The notes beneath the pieces were generated by a model. It had not been told where the DNA came from. It searched no databases and saw nothing but the letters and a program-made list of their open reading frames with translations. Source: Roseococcus sp. SYP-B2431 (lineage in GTDB: Bacteria > Pseudomonadota > Alphaproteobacteria > Acetobacterales > Acetobacteraceae). From it: DNA of 64,000 nucleotides. This document shows positions 17,632 through 25,667 of this stretch, one piece after another. Made by a program: the position numbers and the translations under genes. The DNA is taken from the NCBI RefSeq assembly GCF_004336745.1, contig NZ_SJXD01000011.1:1287183-1351182 (forward strand), read 5' to 3'. Position 1 is the first letter of the stretch; every line of letters begins with the position of its first letter.

Positions 17632-17904
17632 ATGGCCCAGATCCTCGCCTTCCCCCGGACGCCGGATGACCGGCTGCGCGCCGCGCTGCGCAGTCTGGAG
17701 GCGGCCCTGGCCGAGCAGAAGGAGGCCTTTGGAGCGCTCCGCGCCAATCTGGCTTCGCTGGGCGGCGCCGTTTCCGGGCTGGAGGGCAGCGTACAGGGCT
17801 ATCGCGGCGCGCTCGCCGGCACGGTTCGCGAGCTCGATGCGGCCCGCGCCTCGGCGCGCCGGCTGGAGGCGACCGCCGATGCCTGGACGAAGACCGCGCG
17901 CTGA
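17632..17904 (+). CDS. Small coiled-coil protein
   Basis: This is a 90-residue, almost wholly helical protein with heptad-like spacing of Leu and Ala (LRAALRSLEAALAEQKEAFGALRANLASLGGAVSGLEGSV). No family is recognised. The ATG has GGAG 7 bases upstream. The 130 bases before it are unusually AT-rich for this genome, with a TTGTTATCAAAATTGAG stretch near 17569-17585, so a promoter lies there. It ends 18 bases before the SRAP gene, with which it may be co-transcribed. Confidence 0.65.
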   Translation: MAQILAFPRTPDDRLRAALRSLEAALAEQKEAFGALRANLASLGGAVSGLEGSVQGYRGALAGTVRELDAARASARRLEATADAWTKTAR

Positions 17905-17922
17905 ACATGCTTCGGGGCGGAT

Positions 17923-18657
17923 ATGTGCGGCCGCTACATCCTCCAGCGTGATCCGGCGGGACTGGCGACCTATTTCGAGACGCCTTCCCCCGCGCCCAAC
18001 TTCGCCGCCTCCTGGAATCTCGCGCCCACGCAGGAGGGGCTGGTCGTCCGCCGGCATCCGCAGACCGGTGCGCGGCACATCGACATCCTCCGATGGGGGC
18101 TGGTGCCGCGCTGGGCGAAGGACGCGGCGGGCGCCGCGCGGCTGATCAACGCGCGTTCCGAGACGATCCTCGAGAAGCCGAGCTTCCGCGAGGCGTTTTC
18201 GAGGCGCCGCTGCCTCGTCCCCATGGACGGCTTCTATGAATGGCATGCCGAGGCGAAGGCGAGGCAGCCCTTCGCCGTCGCGCTCCGGGACGGCGCGCCC
18301 ATGGCCGTCGCGGGTCTCTGGGAGGGATGGCGGCGGCCCGACGGCACCTGGCTGCGGAGCTATTCGGTGATCACGACGGCATCGGCGGGTCGCCAGGCGC
18401 TGATGCATGCGCGCATGCCCGTGATCCTGCCGCGCGAGGCCTGGGCCAGCTGGCTCGCCGAGGCGCCGGCGCGCGAGGAGGAACTGCGGGGCCTGATGCG
18501 GCCGGCGGCGGATTCGCTTCTCGCCTTCTGGCCGGTCGGGGCCCGCGTGGGCCGGGTATCGGAGAACGATGCGGCGCTGCTGGCGCCTGCCGCGCCGGAG
18601 CTGCCCGCCGGCCTGGGCGCGCTGCGCGATCCGCCGCCGGAATGGGCAGCGCCCTGA
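17923..18657 (+). CDS. SOS response-associated peptidase (SRAP / YedK / HMCES family)
   Basis: This 244-residue protein crosslinks covalently through its N-terminal Cys to abasic sites in single-stranded DNA and shields them. After Met removal Cys2 is exposed (MCGRYIL). The other active-site residues are all present: N76 (LINARSET), E106 (MDGFYEW) and H162 (HARMP), close in position to E. coli YedK residues N75, E105 and H160. It is full length. It converges with the methyltransferase gene of the pterin-like operon. Confidence 0.95.
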   Translation: MCGRYILQRDPAGLATYFETPSPAPNFAASWNLAPTQEGLVVRRHPQTGARHIDILRWGLVPRWAKDAAGAARLINARSETILEKPSFREAFSRRRCLVPMDGFYEWHAEAKARQPFAVALRDGAPMAVAGLWEGWRRPDGTWLRSYSVITTASAGRQALMHARMPVILPREAWASWLAEAPAREEELRGLMRPAADSLLAFWPVGARVGRVSENDAALLAPAAPELPAGLGALRDPPPEWAAP

Positions 18658-18683
18658 CCCCTGCCCCCCGACTTTGAATCCCC

Positions 18684-19586
18684 TCAGGGCAGGCAGAGCA
18701 GGTCCTGGTGCTCCACCCGGACGGCGAGCTGCCCGTCATCGGCCTGGCCGCCCCGCGCCTCCGCCCAGGCGCGGATCTGCGCCGCGCCGCGCCGCTCATG
18801 CCGCAGCGCGGCCTCCGCATGGCCGAGCGCCAGCTCATAGGCCATCTCGCGCGACTGGCGCCGCACGATCCAGGGGCTGGGCGCGCGGTGCACCTTGTAG
18901 CCATGGGCCGCGAAGACCCGCGCGATCACGGCGGGCGCTTCCGGTCCGAGGGCAATGCCGGAAAAGCCCTTGTCGCGCCGCTGGTCCCGCAGGAAGCCGC
19001 GCGCCACCAGGGCGTCCCCCGGCAGCGGCGGCGTGAAACGCTCGCGGCCCGAGACGTTCAGCGCCGCGTAGAAGGGCAGCTTCCGCCGGGCCAGCGCCGC
19101 CGCGAGACGGATCAGCCAGCGCTCGGAGACGAGGTCGCAGAGCGCGGAGCAGGTCACCACATCCACGGAATCCAGCGGCAGGCCGGCCGGCGCATCCGCG
19201 AGGTTCGTGAGGATGCCCTCGATGCGCCAGGCGCCCTGTGGCGAGTGCACCAGCAAGGCCTTCTTCTGCGGCCAGGTGGCCTTCCAGCCGACATCCTCCG
19301 CCGCGTCCATCATGGTGTCGAACGCGCGGGACATCAGCTCGGCATCGGCGTCCGCGAGGATCCACCTATGCGGCCGGGCGACGAAATGGCCGAGCCAGCG
19401 CGTCAGGCTGCCGGTGCCGGCGCCGAGGTCGAGGAAGCACGGGCGCGCCTTCTCGTCCACATGCTGCATCAGCCGCTCGGCCAGGCCCGGGTCGCGGGCG
19501 GCGGCGTCGAAGGGCTCGCGCAGGTCGAGCCAGTCGCCGTCGAATTCCTCCGCCCCGTCCGGTTCAGTCCCATTCTGCTCAACCAT
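18684..19586 (-). CDS. Class I SAM-dependent methyltransferase (last gene of pterin-like operon)
   Basis: This is a 300-residue Rossmann methyltransferase. Motif I FLDLGAGTGSLTRWLG is at about 51-66, an acidic motif II WILADADAEL and a motif IV region LDSVDVVTCSALCDLV follow. Downstream it lacks a known substrate domain. Its ATG overlaps the glycosyltransferase stop by 8 bases. As the last gene of a tightly overlapping five-gene operon it may methylate the pathway product (inference). Confidence 0.85.
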   Translation of the reverse strand: MVEQNGTEPDGAEEFDGDWLDLREPFDAAARDPGLAERLMQHVDEKARPCFLDLGAGTGSLTRWLGHFVARPHRWILADADAELMSRAFDTMMDAAEDVGWKATWPQKKALLVHSPQGAWRIEGILTNLADAPAGLPLDSVDVVTCSALCDLVSERWLIRLAAALARRKLPFYAALNVSGRERFTPPLPGDALVARGFLRDQRRDKGFSGIALGPEAPAVIARVFAAHGYKVHRAPSPWIVRRQSREMAYELALGHAEAALRHERRGAAQIRAWAEARGGQADDGQLAVRVEHQDLLCLP

Positions 19587-20613
19587 GGCCGGCGGCCTCC
19601 AGCTCGGCGACGAAGCGGGTCGCGCGGTCCTCCCAGCGGGGCAGGGCCTGGCCGGCGGCCCAGCTCGCCTCGGCCATCTGTGCGCGCAGCGCCGTGTCGA
19701 AGAGCGGCCGCCGCATGCCGCGCGAGAGGCTGTTCGCATCGCCCGGCGCGGCGAGGATCGCCGCCCCCGGGCCGACGAGATCGGCGATCGCGCCGCCGGT
19801 GCAAAGCGCCAGCGGCAGGCCGCGCGCCTGCGCCTCGGCCGCGGCCATGCCAAAGCCCTCGAAATGCGTGGCGAGCGCGAAGAGATCGGCCGTCGCGTAT
19901 TCCTGCTCCAGCGTGCCGTTGTCGACGGCGCCCAGGAAGGTGACGCGCGAGGCCAGCCCCAGCTCCTCGGCCAAGGCCGCGAGACCCTCCGCATGCACCG
20001 GATCGGCCGGCGGGCCGGCGACGCGGAGCGTCCATTCGAGGTCGGTGAGTCGGGCCAGCGCGCGCAGCAGCACGTCATGCCCCTTGCGCGGGATGAGCGA
20101 TCCCACCGAGAGGATGCGCGCCCCGGGCCCGCCGGAGCCGATGGCGCGTGTAGCGGGATCGGTCCCGGGCTCCACCACCCCGATCCGCGAGGGGTCGGCG
20201 CCGAGCGGCGGCAGGCCCTTCGCGGTGTAGGGCGAGGTCACGACCAGGCGCCCGCAGGCGGCGAAGAGGGCGCGCTCGCGCTCGGCCAGGGCCTGCTGGT
20301 GCGGGCCCGGCTCGAGCGAGGTGGGGTGATGGATGAGGCCCACGGCGCTTCGCGCGGCCAGCTCGTTCGTGAGGCTCGCGAAGGCGGGCAAGGCGAGCCC
20401 GTCGATGAGCGGAATCTCGTCGCCCGCGAGACCCGCGAAGGCGGCGCGGGCCGAGGCCTCTGTCGCCTCGTCGGGCATGGGGAAGCGGCCGTCGAGCTCC
20501 ACGACACGGACCTCGTGGCCGAGGGCGCGCAGGCCGTCGACCAGCCGGCGGTCGTAGAGATAGCCCCCCGAGACCGTGTCGAAGGGGGTGGGGACGAAGA
20601 GCGCGATCCTCAT
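19579..20613 (-). CDS. Glycosyltransferase family 4 protein (pterin-like operon)
   Basis: This is a 344-residue GT-B fold glycosyltransferase. The N-terminal domain starts MRIALFVPTPFDTVSGGYLYDRRLVDGL; the C-terminal nucleotide-sugar domain has ILSVGSLIPRKGHDVLLRAL and the E..GFGMAAAEAQARGLP motif of family 4. It begins in a 4-base ATGA overlap with the divergent PTPS gene and its own stop overlaps the methyltransferase start. Position among pterin-type genes suggests transfer of a sugar to a small molecule rather than to a surface polymer (inference). Acceptor and donor are unknown. Confidence 0.85.
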   Translation of the reverse strand: MRIALFVPTPFDTVSGGYLYDRRLVDGLRALGHEVRVVELDGRFPMPDEATEASARAAFAGLAGDEIPLIDGLALPAFASLTNELAARSAVGLIHHPTSLEPGPHQQALAERERALFAACGRLVVTSPYTAKGLPPLGADPSRIGVVEPGTDPATRAIGSGGPGARILSVGSLIPRKGHDVLLRALARLTDLEWTLRVAGPPADPVHAEGLAALAEELGLASRVTFLGAVDNGTLEQEYATADLFALATHFEGFGMAAAEAQARGLPLALCTGGAIADLVGPGAAILAAPGDANSLSRGMRRPLFDTALRAQMAEASWAAGQALPRWEDRATRFVAELEAAGHG

Positions 20614-21038
20614 TCGAGCGGACCTTCGAAGGCCGCCCAGGCCACGTGGCTCTCGCGCAGCAGCACCTTGATGCCGGTCACGCCGTCGCCGCCCGGGCCC
20701 ATCCGCCCGTCGCGGCAGGCGGCGGCGAGAAGGCCGTGGATGTGCAGGCAGAGGAATTCGGTCGTCGTGTTCTTCGCCGCGAATTCCGGCACCTCGTCGA
20801 GGTTGCGGTAGTCCAGCGCGGCAAGGATTTTTCGCAGCTCGTCCTTGGCCAGGCCGATGTCGATCAGCAGGTGCAGGTCGTCGAGCTTCGGCGCGCGGAA
20901 CTCCGCTTCCACCACGAAGGTGGCGCCGTGCAGCCGCTGGGCCGGGCCGAACTCGGCGCCGCGGAAGGAATGCGCGACCATGATGTGGTCGACGACCGTC
21001 AGGCTGAACATTTGCGGGAAATCCTTGGTCTTGGGCAT
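20610..21038 (-). CDS. Divergent 6-pyruvoyl-tetrahydropterin synthase / QueD family protein
   Basis: This is a 142-residue T-fold protein of the PTPS/QueD family. Aligned by eye to E. coli QueD, zinc ligand H23 (MVAHSF) and H37 (LHGATF) are kept, but the third zinc His is Ala39, the catalytic Cys of CGRLHGH is Ala33 (AQRLHG), and the His of the LDHH motif is Tyr (ALDYRNL). The Asp of that motif and the late Glu (RESHV) remain. Similar HGAT-type proteins form a recurrent alphaproteobacterial group, so this is a divergent subfamily and not decay. Canonical sepiapterin or queuosine-precursor chemistry seems unlikely (inference). Confidence 0.8.
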   Translation of the reverse strand: MPKTKDFPQMFSLTVVDHIMVAHSFRGAEFGPAQRLHGATFVVEAEFRAPKLDDLHLLIDIGLAKDELRKILAALDYRNLDEVPEFAAKNTTTEFLCLHIHGLLAAACRDGRMGPGGDGVTGIKVLLRESHVAWAAFEGPLE

Positions 21039-21087
21039 CCGATTCAGACCTACACGCCTGCGGCGCTTCGGTCATCGGAGGCCTCGG

Positions 21088-22083
21088 CTAATCGTACAGG
21101 ATGATGGGGCAGAGCGGCTGCGGCGCGCCAGCCGGCGGGTCCAGCAGCGCGGACATGGAGGACGGCAGCTCCGCGAAGGGAACGGCGGGGCCGACCAGCG
21201 CGTCCAGGCGCGGGTCGTCGAGGAAGGAGAGCGCCAGGGCCATGCGATCGGCATAGGCCCGGCGGCCGCGCATGGCGGGCGAAACGCTGCCCACCTGGGT
21301 GGAGATCAGCTGCAGGCGCTTCTGGTGGAAGGCGGCGCCGAGCGGCAGGGCCGGCTCGGCATCGCCGAACCAGCTCGCCTCCAGGAGGCGCGCCTCGAAG
21401 CCGGCACGGTCGAGCGCCAGGCGAAGCCCGGCCTCGCTGGCGCTGGCATGGACGATCAGCTCCTGTTCGGCCGGGGCGGCCTCCGGCGCGAAGAACTCGC
21501 CGCCGAGCGATGCCGCGAGCTTCGCGCGGGCCGGATCGCGATCCACCACGCAAACCCGCAGGCCCGGGATGCGCGCGAGCAGCCAGGCGCAGAGCAGCCC
21601 GACCACGCCGGCGCCGATCACCATGGCCCGCTCGCCCAGGCGCGGCGCCGCATCCCAGACCACGTTCAGCGCCGTCTCCATATTGGCGGCGAGCACGGCG
21701 CGCCGGTCGGGGATCGCGTCGGGGATGCGCGCGCACATCGCGATGGGCGCCACGAAGCGCGTCTGATGGGGATGCAGGACGAAGACGCGGCGGCCGATCC
21801 ACTCCGCCGGCCCCTCCTCGACGAGGCCCACCGCCGCATAGCCGTACTTCACCGGAAAGGAGAGCTCGCCCTCCTGCATCGGGCAACGCATGGCGGCATG
21901 CTGCGATTCCGGCACGCGTCCGCGATGCACCAGCCGCTCGGTTCCCCGGGAGACGCCGGAGGCGATGGCGCGGATCTGCAGATCGTCCTCGCGCGGGATG
22001 CGCAGCCGCTCCTCGCGCAGCTCGCAGCGGCCGGGGGCGACGTGCCAGAGGGCCGTCGCCATGCTTCCGCGCTTCCCGCTCAT
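21088..22083 (-). CDS. Zinc-type alcohol dehydrogenase-like protein (pterin-like operon)
   Basis: This 331-residue medium-chain dehydrogenase/reductase homologue has an N-terminal GroES-like half with VSRGTERLVHRG and VKYGYAAVG and a Rossmann half with MVIGAGVVGLLCAWLL (NAD(P) site), followed by VVDRD. The usual catalytic zinc Cys and the GHE motif are not evident, as in the bacterial zinc-binding-dehydrogenase branch found in this kind of cluster. The start at 22083 makes an ATGA overlap with the upstream reductase gene; an alternative ATG lies at 22062. Likely redox step on a pathway intermediate (inference). Confidence 0.85.
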   Translation of the reverse strand: MSGKRGSMATALWHVAPGRCELREERLRIPREDDLQIRAIASGVSRGTERLVHRGRVPESQHAAMRCPMQEGELSFPVKYGYAAVGLVEEGPAEWIGRRVFVLHPHQTRFVAPIAMCARIPDAIPDRRAVLAANMETALNVVWDAAPRLGERAMVIGAGVVGLLCAWLLARIPGLRVCVVDRDPARAKLAASLGGEFFAPEAAPAEQELIVHASASEAGLRLALDRAGFEARLLEASWFGDAEPALPLGAAFHQKRLQLISTQVGSVSPAMRGRRAYADRMALALSFLDDPRLDALVGPAVPFAELPSSMSALLDPPAGAPQPLCPIILYD

Positions 22084-22832
22084 GCGGCGCGGCGGTCCAG
22101 GGCGATGTCGAAGAGCATGTCGGGCTCGATCGGATGGCAGGTCCAGGTCAAGCGCATCCCCTCGGAGATGCGGGCCACCTCCGGCAGGTCGAAGGCCGGG
22201 CGGCCGGAGCCGAGGATCATGGGCGCCACCGTGACGTGCAGCCGGTCCAGGCAGCCGGCGACGAGGAAGCGTGAGACGGTCTGCCCTCCCCCCTCGACGA
22301 AGATCTTCGTCAGCCCGCGCGCGGCGAGGGCGCGGAGCAGGGCCGGGAGATCGAGGCCGCCGCCCGCGTCGCGGCCGATGCGCAGGGTCTCGGCATCCCC
22401 GTGCCGCGGCGGCCCGCCGCAGGAGGTGACCAGCAGCGTCGGCGGCCCGTCCCGGAACAGGCCGTAATCCGCGCCCAGCCGCCGGTCGGGGTCGATCACC
22501 ACGCGCACCGGCGAGGGGCCAGCCACGTGGCGCGTCGTCAGCCTGGGGTCGTCCGCGCGCACGGTCCCGGCGCCGACCACCACCGCGTCGCAGAGCGCGC
22601 GCAGCCGATGGGTGTGGCGGATGTCGCCCGGCCCGCCGATCCATTGGCTATGGCCGAGCCGCGTCGCGATCCGCCCGTCCAGCGTCTGCGCCAGCCGCCC
22701 CACGACGACGCAGCCATCCGCGGCGGAGGGGGGAGCCAGGAGGGGCGCGAACAGCGCGGCCAGCGCGCCGGCGCGCTCCGGGCGCCCCGCGAGGAGCGCC
22801 TGCCATTCGGGTTCATCCTGCGCGCCATCCAT
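22080..22832 (-). CDS. RibD C-terminal-domain / dihydrofolate-reductase-like reductase (pterin-like operon)
   Basis: This is a 250-residue protein of the RibD_C family, which reduces pyrimidine or pterin-like substrates with NADPH. Motifs are VGRLAQTLDGRIAT, DAVVVGAGTVRADDPRLT and KIFVEGGGQTVSRFL, matching the RibD reductase domain; the deaminase half of RibD is absent. It is the promoter-proximal gene of the five-gene operon, read leftward, and ends in an ATGA overlap with the dehydrogenase gene. A ribitol-forming step for riboflavin itself is unlikely because no other rib biosynthesis gene is adjacent. Confidence 0.85.
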   Translation of the reverse strand: MDGAQDEPEWQALLAGRPERAGALAALFAPLLAPPSAADGCVVVGRLAQTLDGRIATRLGHSQWIGGPGDIRHTHRLRALCDAVVVGAGTVRADDPRLTTRHVAGPSPVRVVIDPDRRLGADYGLFRDGPPTLLVTSCGGPPRHGDAETLRIGRDAGGGLDLPALLRALAARGLTKIFVEGGGQTVSRFLVAGCLDRLHVTVAPMILGSGRPAFDLPEVARISEGMRLTWTCHPIEPDMLFDIALDRRAA

Positions 22833-22914
22833 GCGGCGCGGTTATGCCGGAACCGCGCCGCCACCGCGAGGGGGCAGCGCGGCGCCTGCTTCGCGGCTTC
22901 CGCCGGAGGGGCGG

Positions 22915-23400
22915 CTAGGCCGCTTCCGCCGGGGAGGAATCCGGCGTCGCCGCGGATTGGGCCGCCAGGCAGCGGGCGAAGCTCACGAGGGCGCATCTCC
23001 GGCGTTGGTCGGCGATCGAGGAGAACATCTCCACCAGCTCCAACAGATCATTCGAAGCAGCCGGCCCGGGCTGGTGCCGTGTCGCTTCGCGCGGCGCGTC
23101 GTCGTTCATCAAGGCCTCCGCACGAACGCCGAGGACGGTTGCGATGTCGAGCAACCGGCTCGCGGCGACGCGGGTGGTTCCCACCTCGTAGCGGTGGAAC
23201 TGGGCGCCGGTCACTCCGACGCGCGCGGCGACCTGCTTCTGCGTCAGCCCGTTCCGCAGGCGCAGGGCCTTGATCCTTCGCCCGACCATGCCGTCCGACG
23301 AGGTGGCCGAGCGGCCGCTGTGGCCGAAGGGAATTCCGCCCTGGTTCCCCAACGGCTGGTTCGGCATCGCTGGAGAGGGCATCAGCGTTTTCGACATCAT
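22915..23400 (-). CDS. XRE-family helix-turn-helix regulator
   Basis: This is a 161-residue protein. A classic HTH_3 domain spans about residues 40-95 (RIKALRLRNGLTQKQVAARVGVTGAQFHRYEVGTTRVAASRLLDIATVLGV). A flexible proline/acidic linker and a helical C-terminal segment (NDLLELVEMFSSIADQRRRCALVSFARCLA) follow, an architecture frequent in alphaproteobacterial XRE regulators. A GGGAGG site precedes two consecutive ATG codons. It lies 82 bases upstream of the pterin-like operon on the same strand, so it could be its regulator or merely a neighbour. Confidence 0.85.
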   Translation of the reverse strand: MMSKTLMPSPAMPNQPLGNQGGIPFGHSGRSATSSDGMVGRRIKALRLRNGLTQKQVAARVGVTGAQFHRYEVGTTRVAASRLLDIATVLGVRAEALMNDDAPREATRHQPGPAASNDLLELVEMFSSIADQRRRCALVSFARCLAAQSAATPDSSPAEAA

Positions 23401-23556
23401 CCTGCCTCCCTGGGAAACGGGTTCCGGCGAGGGAAGACCTCCGCAGGCGTGCAGTTGCTGGAGGACCTGCTCCGGTTGGATTCCAGTAGCGCAGTCCCGT
23501 CGCCGCTTCGTCGCGCCGGGAGGGGTTTTGTGTCGCGTCTGTCGCCCGGAAGGCCC

Positions 23557-23958
23557 TCAGGCCCGTGTGGTGACGGCCAGGGCGGGCGCCTGGTGGGGTG
23601 GGCGCCGTAGCCCGCCGCGGCCATAGCCCGGCGCTGCCGAGAGCGGCTTGGCGGCGCCGGCGATGGTCTCGATCACGCGCGATTGCAGCGCGATCGCCGT
23701 CTCCAGCAGCTGCCGGTTCTCCCGGCCGAGATCGGCCAGGGAGAGCGCCATCCTCTCGGCCGCCGCGCGCGTCTCGCCCTCGGCGCGCGCGCGGGTGCTC
23801 GTGGCCGCGGCCGTGGCTGCGGCGAAGGCATCGGTCGCCTGCATCTTACGCGTGGCCATGGCGGCGGCGCGCGTCATGTCAAGGGCGGCGAGCGCCTCGT
23901 TCTCGGCGCGCAAAGCCTCGGCGAGCCGCTCCCCGGCGGCGATCACGGCGTCCATCAT
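23557..23958 (-). CDS. FlgN-like flagellar protein
   Basis: This is a 133-residue, Ala- and Glu-rich helical protein (ERLAEALRAENEALAALDMTRAAAMATRKMQATDAF ... LGRENRQLLETAIALQSRVIETIAGAA). Short helical proteins of this kind with an E..AL..LD opening are the FlgN-type export chaperones that hold hook-junction proteins FlgK and FlgL. The assignment rests on this pattern plus position directly after flgJ. GGAG precedes two possible ATG starts (23958, 23955). Confidence 0.6.
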   Translation of the reverse strand: MMDAVIAAGERLAEALRAENEALAALDMTRAAAMATRKMQATDAFAAATAAATSTRARAEGETRAAAERMALSLADLGRENRQLLETAIALQSRVIETIAGAAKPLSAAPGYGRGGLRRPPHQAPALAVTTRA

Positions 23959-23969
23959 GGGTGGGTCTC

Positions 23970-24251
23970 CTAAGTCTGTTGGGACATTTCCTGCATCCGG
24001 ATCATGTGCCGCAGCACCATGTCCTGGATTCCGATGCCGCGCCCGGCGCGGGCGGAGCCGGCGGCGAAGCCCTCGACGAGCATGGGCCGCCACTGGGCTT
24101 CGGCAGCGCCACCGCCGAAGCTCCCCTGGCCGAGGCTTTCAAAGGCGGGCTGGAGCAGCTGCGCAAAGACCTGCGCCTCGAACCGCTGCGCGACTTCGCG
24201 CATGCGCTCCGGCGTCTGGGCCATGGCGGCGCGTTGGGCGGGGGCCAGCAT
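23970..24251 (-). CDS. flgJ: Rod-binding protein (FlgJ N-terminal domain type)
   Basis: This is a 93-residue protein equal to the rod-binding half of FlgJ (AQRFEAQVFAQLLQPAFESLGQG ... GIGIQDMVLRHMIRMQEM). The muramidase domain is absent, as is usual in Alphaproteobacteria. It helps assemble the flagellar rod in the periplasm. The start is translationally linked to a 26-codon mini-ORF through a TGATG overlap, with GGAGGT 6 bases before the ATG. Confidence 0.8.
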   Translation of the reverse strand: MLAPAQRAAMAQTPERMREVAQRFEAQVFAQLLQPAFESLGQGSFGGGAAEAQWRPMLVEGFAAGSARAGRGIGIQDMVLRHMIRMQEMSQQT

Positions 24252-24331
24252 CAGCGCACCTCCAGCTCGGCCCTGCCCGCGGGGCGAACCCGCGGCAAGG
24301 AAAGGCGCTGCAGGTTTCGGGACTTCCCCAT
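24251..24331 (-). CDS. 26-residue mini-ORF between flgI and flgJ
   Basis: The flgI stop overlaps an ATG (TGATG) that opens 26 codons ending in GRAELEVR, and this stop again overlaps the flgJ ATG as TGATG. FlgI itself ends in QAELEVR. The flanking 20-odd bases (24249-24275 and 24329-24353) are near-identical, so the mini-ORF arose by duplication of the flgI 3' end. It may serve only to pass ribosomes on to flgJ. Whether a stable peptide is made is unknown. Confidence 0.45.
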   Translation of the reverse strand: MGKSRNLQRLSLPRVRPAGRAELEVR

Positions 24332-25491
24332 CAGCGGACCTCCAGCTCGGCCTGCAGCGCACCGGCGGCCCTGATGCTCTGCAGGATGGTGATGAGGTCG
24401 CGCGGGCCGACGCCGAGGCTGTTCAGCCCTCGCACCAGCTCGGACAGGGTGATGCCGCCGCGCAGCACGCCCATCCGGCGCTCGCTCTGGTCGTCCAGCT
24501 CGATCTGCGTCCGCGGCACCACCACGGTTTCGCCGCCGGCCAGCGGGTTGGGCTGGCTCGCCTGCGGCGCCTCGGTGATGCGGATCGTCAGGTTGCCCTG
24601 CGCGATCGCCACCGTGGAGACCCGCACGTTCGAACCCATGACGATGGTGCCGGAGGCCTCCTCGATGATCACCCGCGCCACCTGGTCCGGCTCCACGCGC
24701 AGCTGCTCGATCTGGGTGAGGAAGCCCATGGGATCGCGGCCGCCGAGCGTCAGCAGCACGGTGCGGGGATCGGTCGCGCGGGCCACTCCGCCCTGACCTC
24801 CCCCGCCGTGGCCTCCCCCGCCTTGGCCTCCCCCGCCTTGGGCGCGGTTGATCGCGGCCGCGATGCGCTGGGCCGTGGTGAAATCCGGGTTGCGCAGCGA
24901 GAGCCGGACGTGGTCGCGCCCGGCCATGGTATAGGGGATGGCGCGCTCGACGATGCCGCCGGCCGAGATCCGCGCCGAGGTCGGCACGCCGCGCGAGACC
25001 GAGGCGGCCGCCCCGCGGGCCGCGATCGCCCCCGTCGCGACGGCGCCCTGCGCCACGGCATAGACCGCGCCGTCCGCGCCCAGCAGCGGGGTGACCAGCA
25101 GCGTGCCGCCGGTGAGGTTCTGCGCGTCGCCGAGCGAGGAGACGGCCACGTCGATCCGGCTCCCCGGCTGCGCGAAGGCCGGCAGGTTGGCCGTGACCAT
25201 CACCGCCGCGACGTTGCGCGTGTCCAGCCGCGCCTCGTTGTCGCGCGTGTTGACGCCGAGCCGCTCCAGCATGCCGACCAGGGATTGCCGCGTGAAGATC
25301 GCGGTGCGCAGCCGGTCGCCGGTGCCGGGCAGGCCAACGACCAGCCCGTAGCCGACGAGCTGGTTGTCGCGCACGCCCTCGACATCGGCAATGTCCTTGA
25401 TGCGGACCGGCTGGGACGCGGCTGCGTCGGCCCCCAGCAGAAGGAGGGCCGCCGCGAGCGTCTTCACCAGGCGGAAAGGATTTTTTCGCAC
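24331..25491 (-). CDS. flgI: Flagellar P-ring protein FlgI
   Basis: FlgI builds the periplasmic P-ring around the flagellar rod. The 386-residue product starts at a GTG (25491) that opens a signal peptide (VRKNPFRLVKTLAAALLLLGADAAAS), followed by the family motif RIKDIADVEGVRDNQLVGYGLVVGLPGTGD. The C-terminus GGITLSELVRGLNSLGVGPRDLITILQSI is diagnostic. The longer open frame to 25680 would overlap the divergent fliX gene and was refused. A glycine-rich insert at about residues 218-235 comes from a 15-bp tandem repeat and is unusual for FlgI. Confidence 0.93.
   Translation of the reverse strand: MRKNPFRLVKTLAAALLLLGADAAASQPVRIKDIADVEGVRDNQLVGYGLVVGLPGTGDRLRTAIFTRQSLVGMLERLGVNTRDNEARLDTRNVAAVMVTANLPAFAQPGSRIDVAVSSLGDAQNLTGGTLLVTPLLGADGAVYAVAQGAVATGAIAARGAAASVSRGVPTSARISAGGIVERAIPYTMAGRDHVRLSLRNPDFTTAQRIAAAINRAQGGGGQGGGGHGGGGQGGVARATDPRTVLLTLGGRDPMGFLTQIEQLRVEPDQVARVIIEEASGTIVMGSNVRVSTVAIAQGNLTIRITEAPQASQPNPLAGGETVVVPRTQIELDDQSERRMGVLRGGITLSELVRGLNSLGVGPRDLITILQSIRAAGALQAELEVR
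24790..24841 (-). repeat. 15-bp tandem repeat inside flgI
   Basis: About three copies of a CCTCCCCCGCCTTGG-type unit (plus strand) encode the QGGGGQGGGGHGGGGQGG linker in FlgI. All units keep the reading frame. The array would be prone to copy-number change. Confidence 0.8.
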
Positions 25492-25667
25492 TCTCGCCAG
25501 CACTCCGCGATGACTGGCCGCTCGCGACGGCCTCGGGATGGACAGGGCAACCGCCGTGCCAGCCCTGGGGGCCTCCGGCTGGGCAGATCGTGCCGGGGAT
25601 GGGGCGGGCTTGCCGCTCCGGGATCGAGGGGCGGCAGAATGCGCCGCCCTGGAGAGGAGATTTGCCG

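Noticed and set aside
25560..25620. Possible sigma-54 promoter (TGGGCAGATCGTGCC) between flgI and fliX
   Set aside because: The GG and GC elements are one base too close for the -24/-12 spacing, on either strand.
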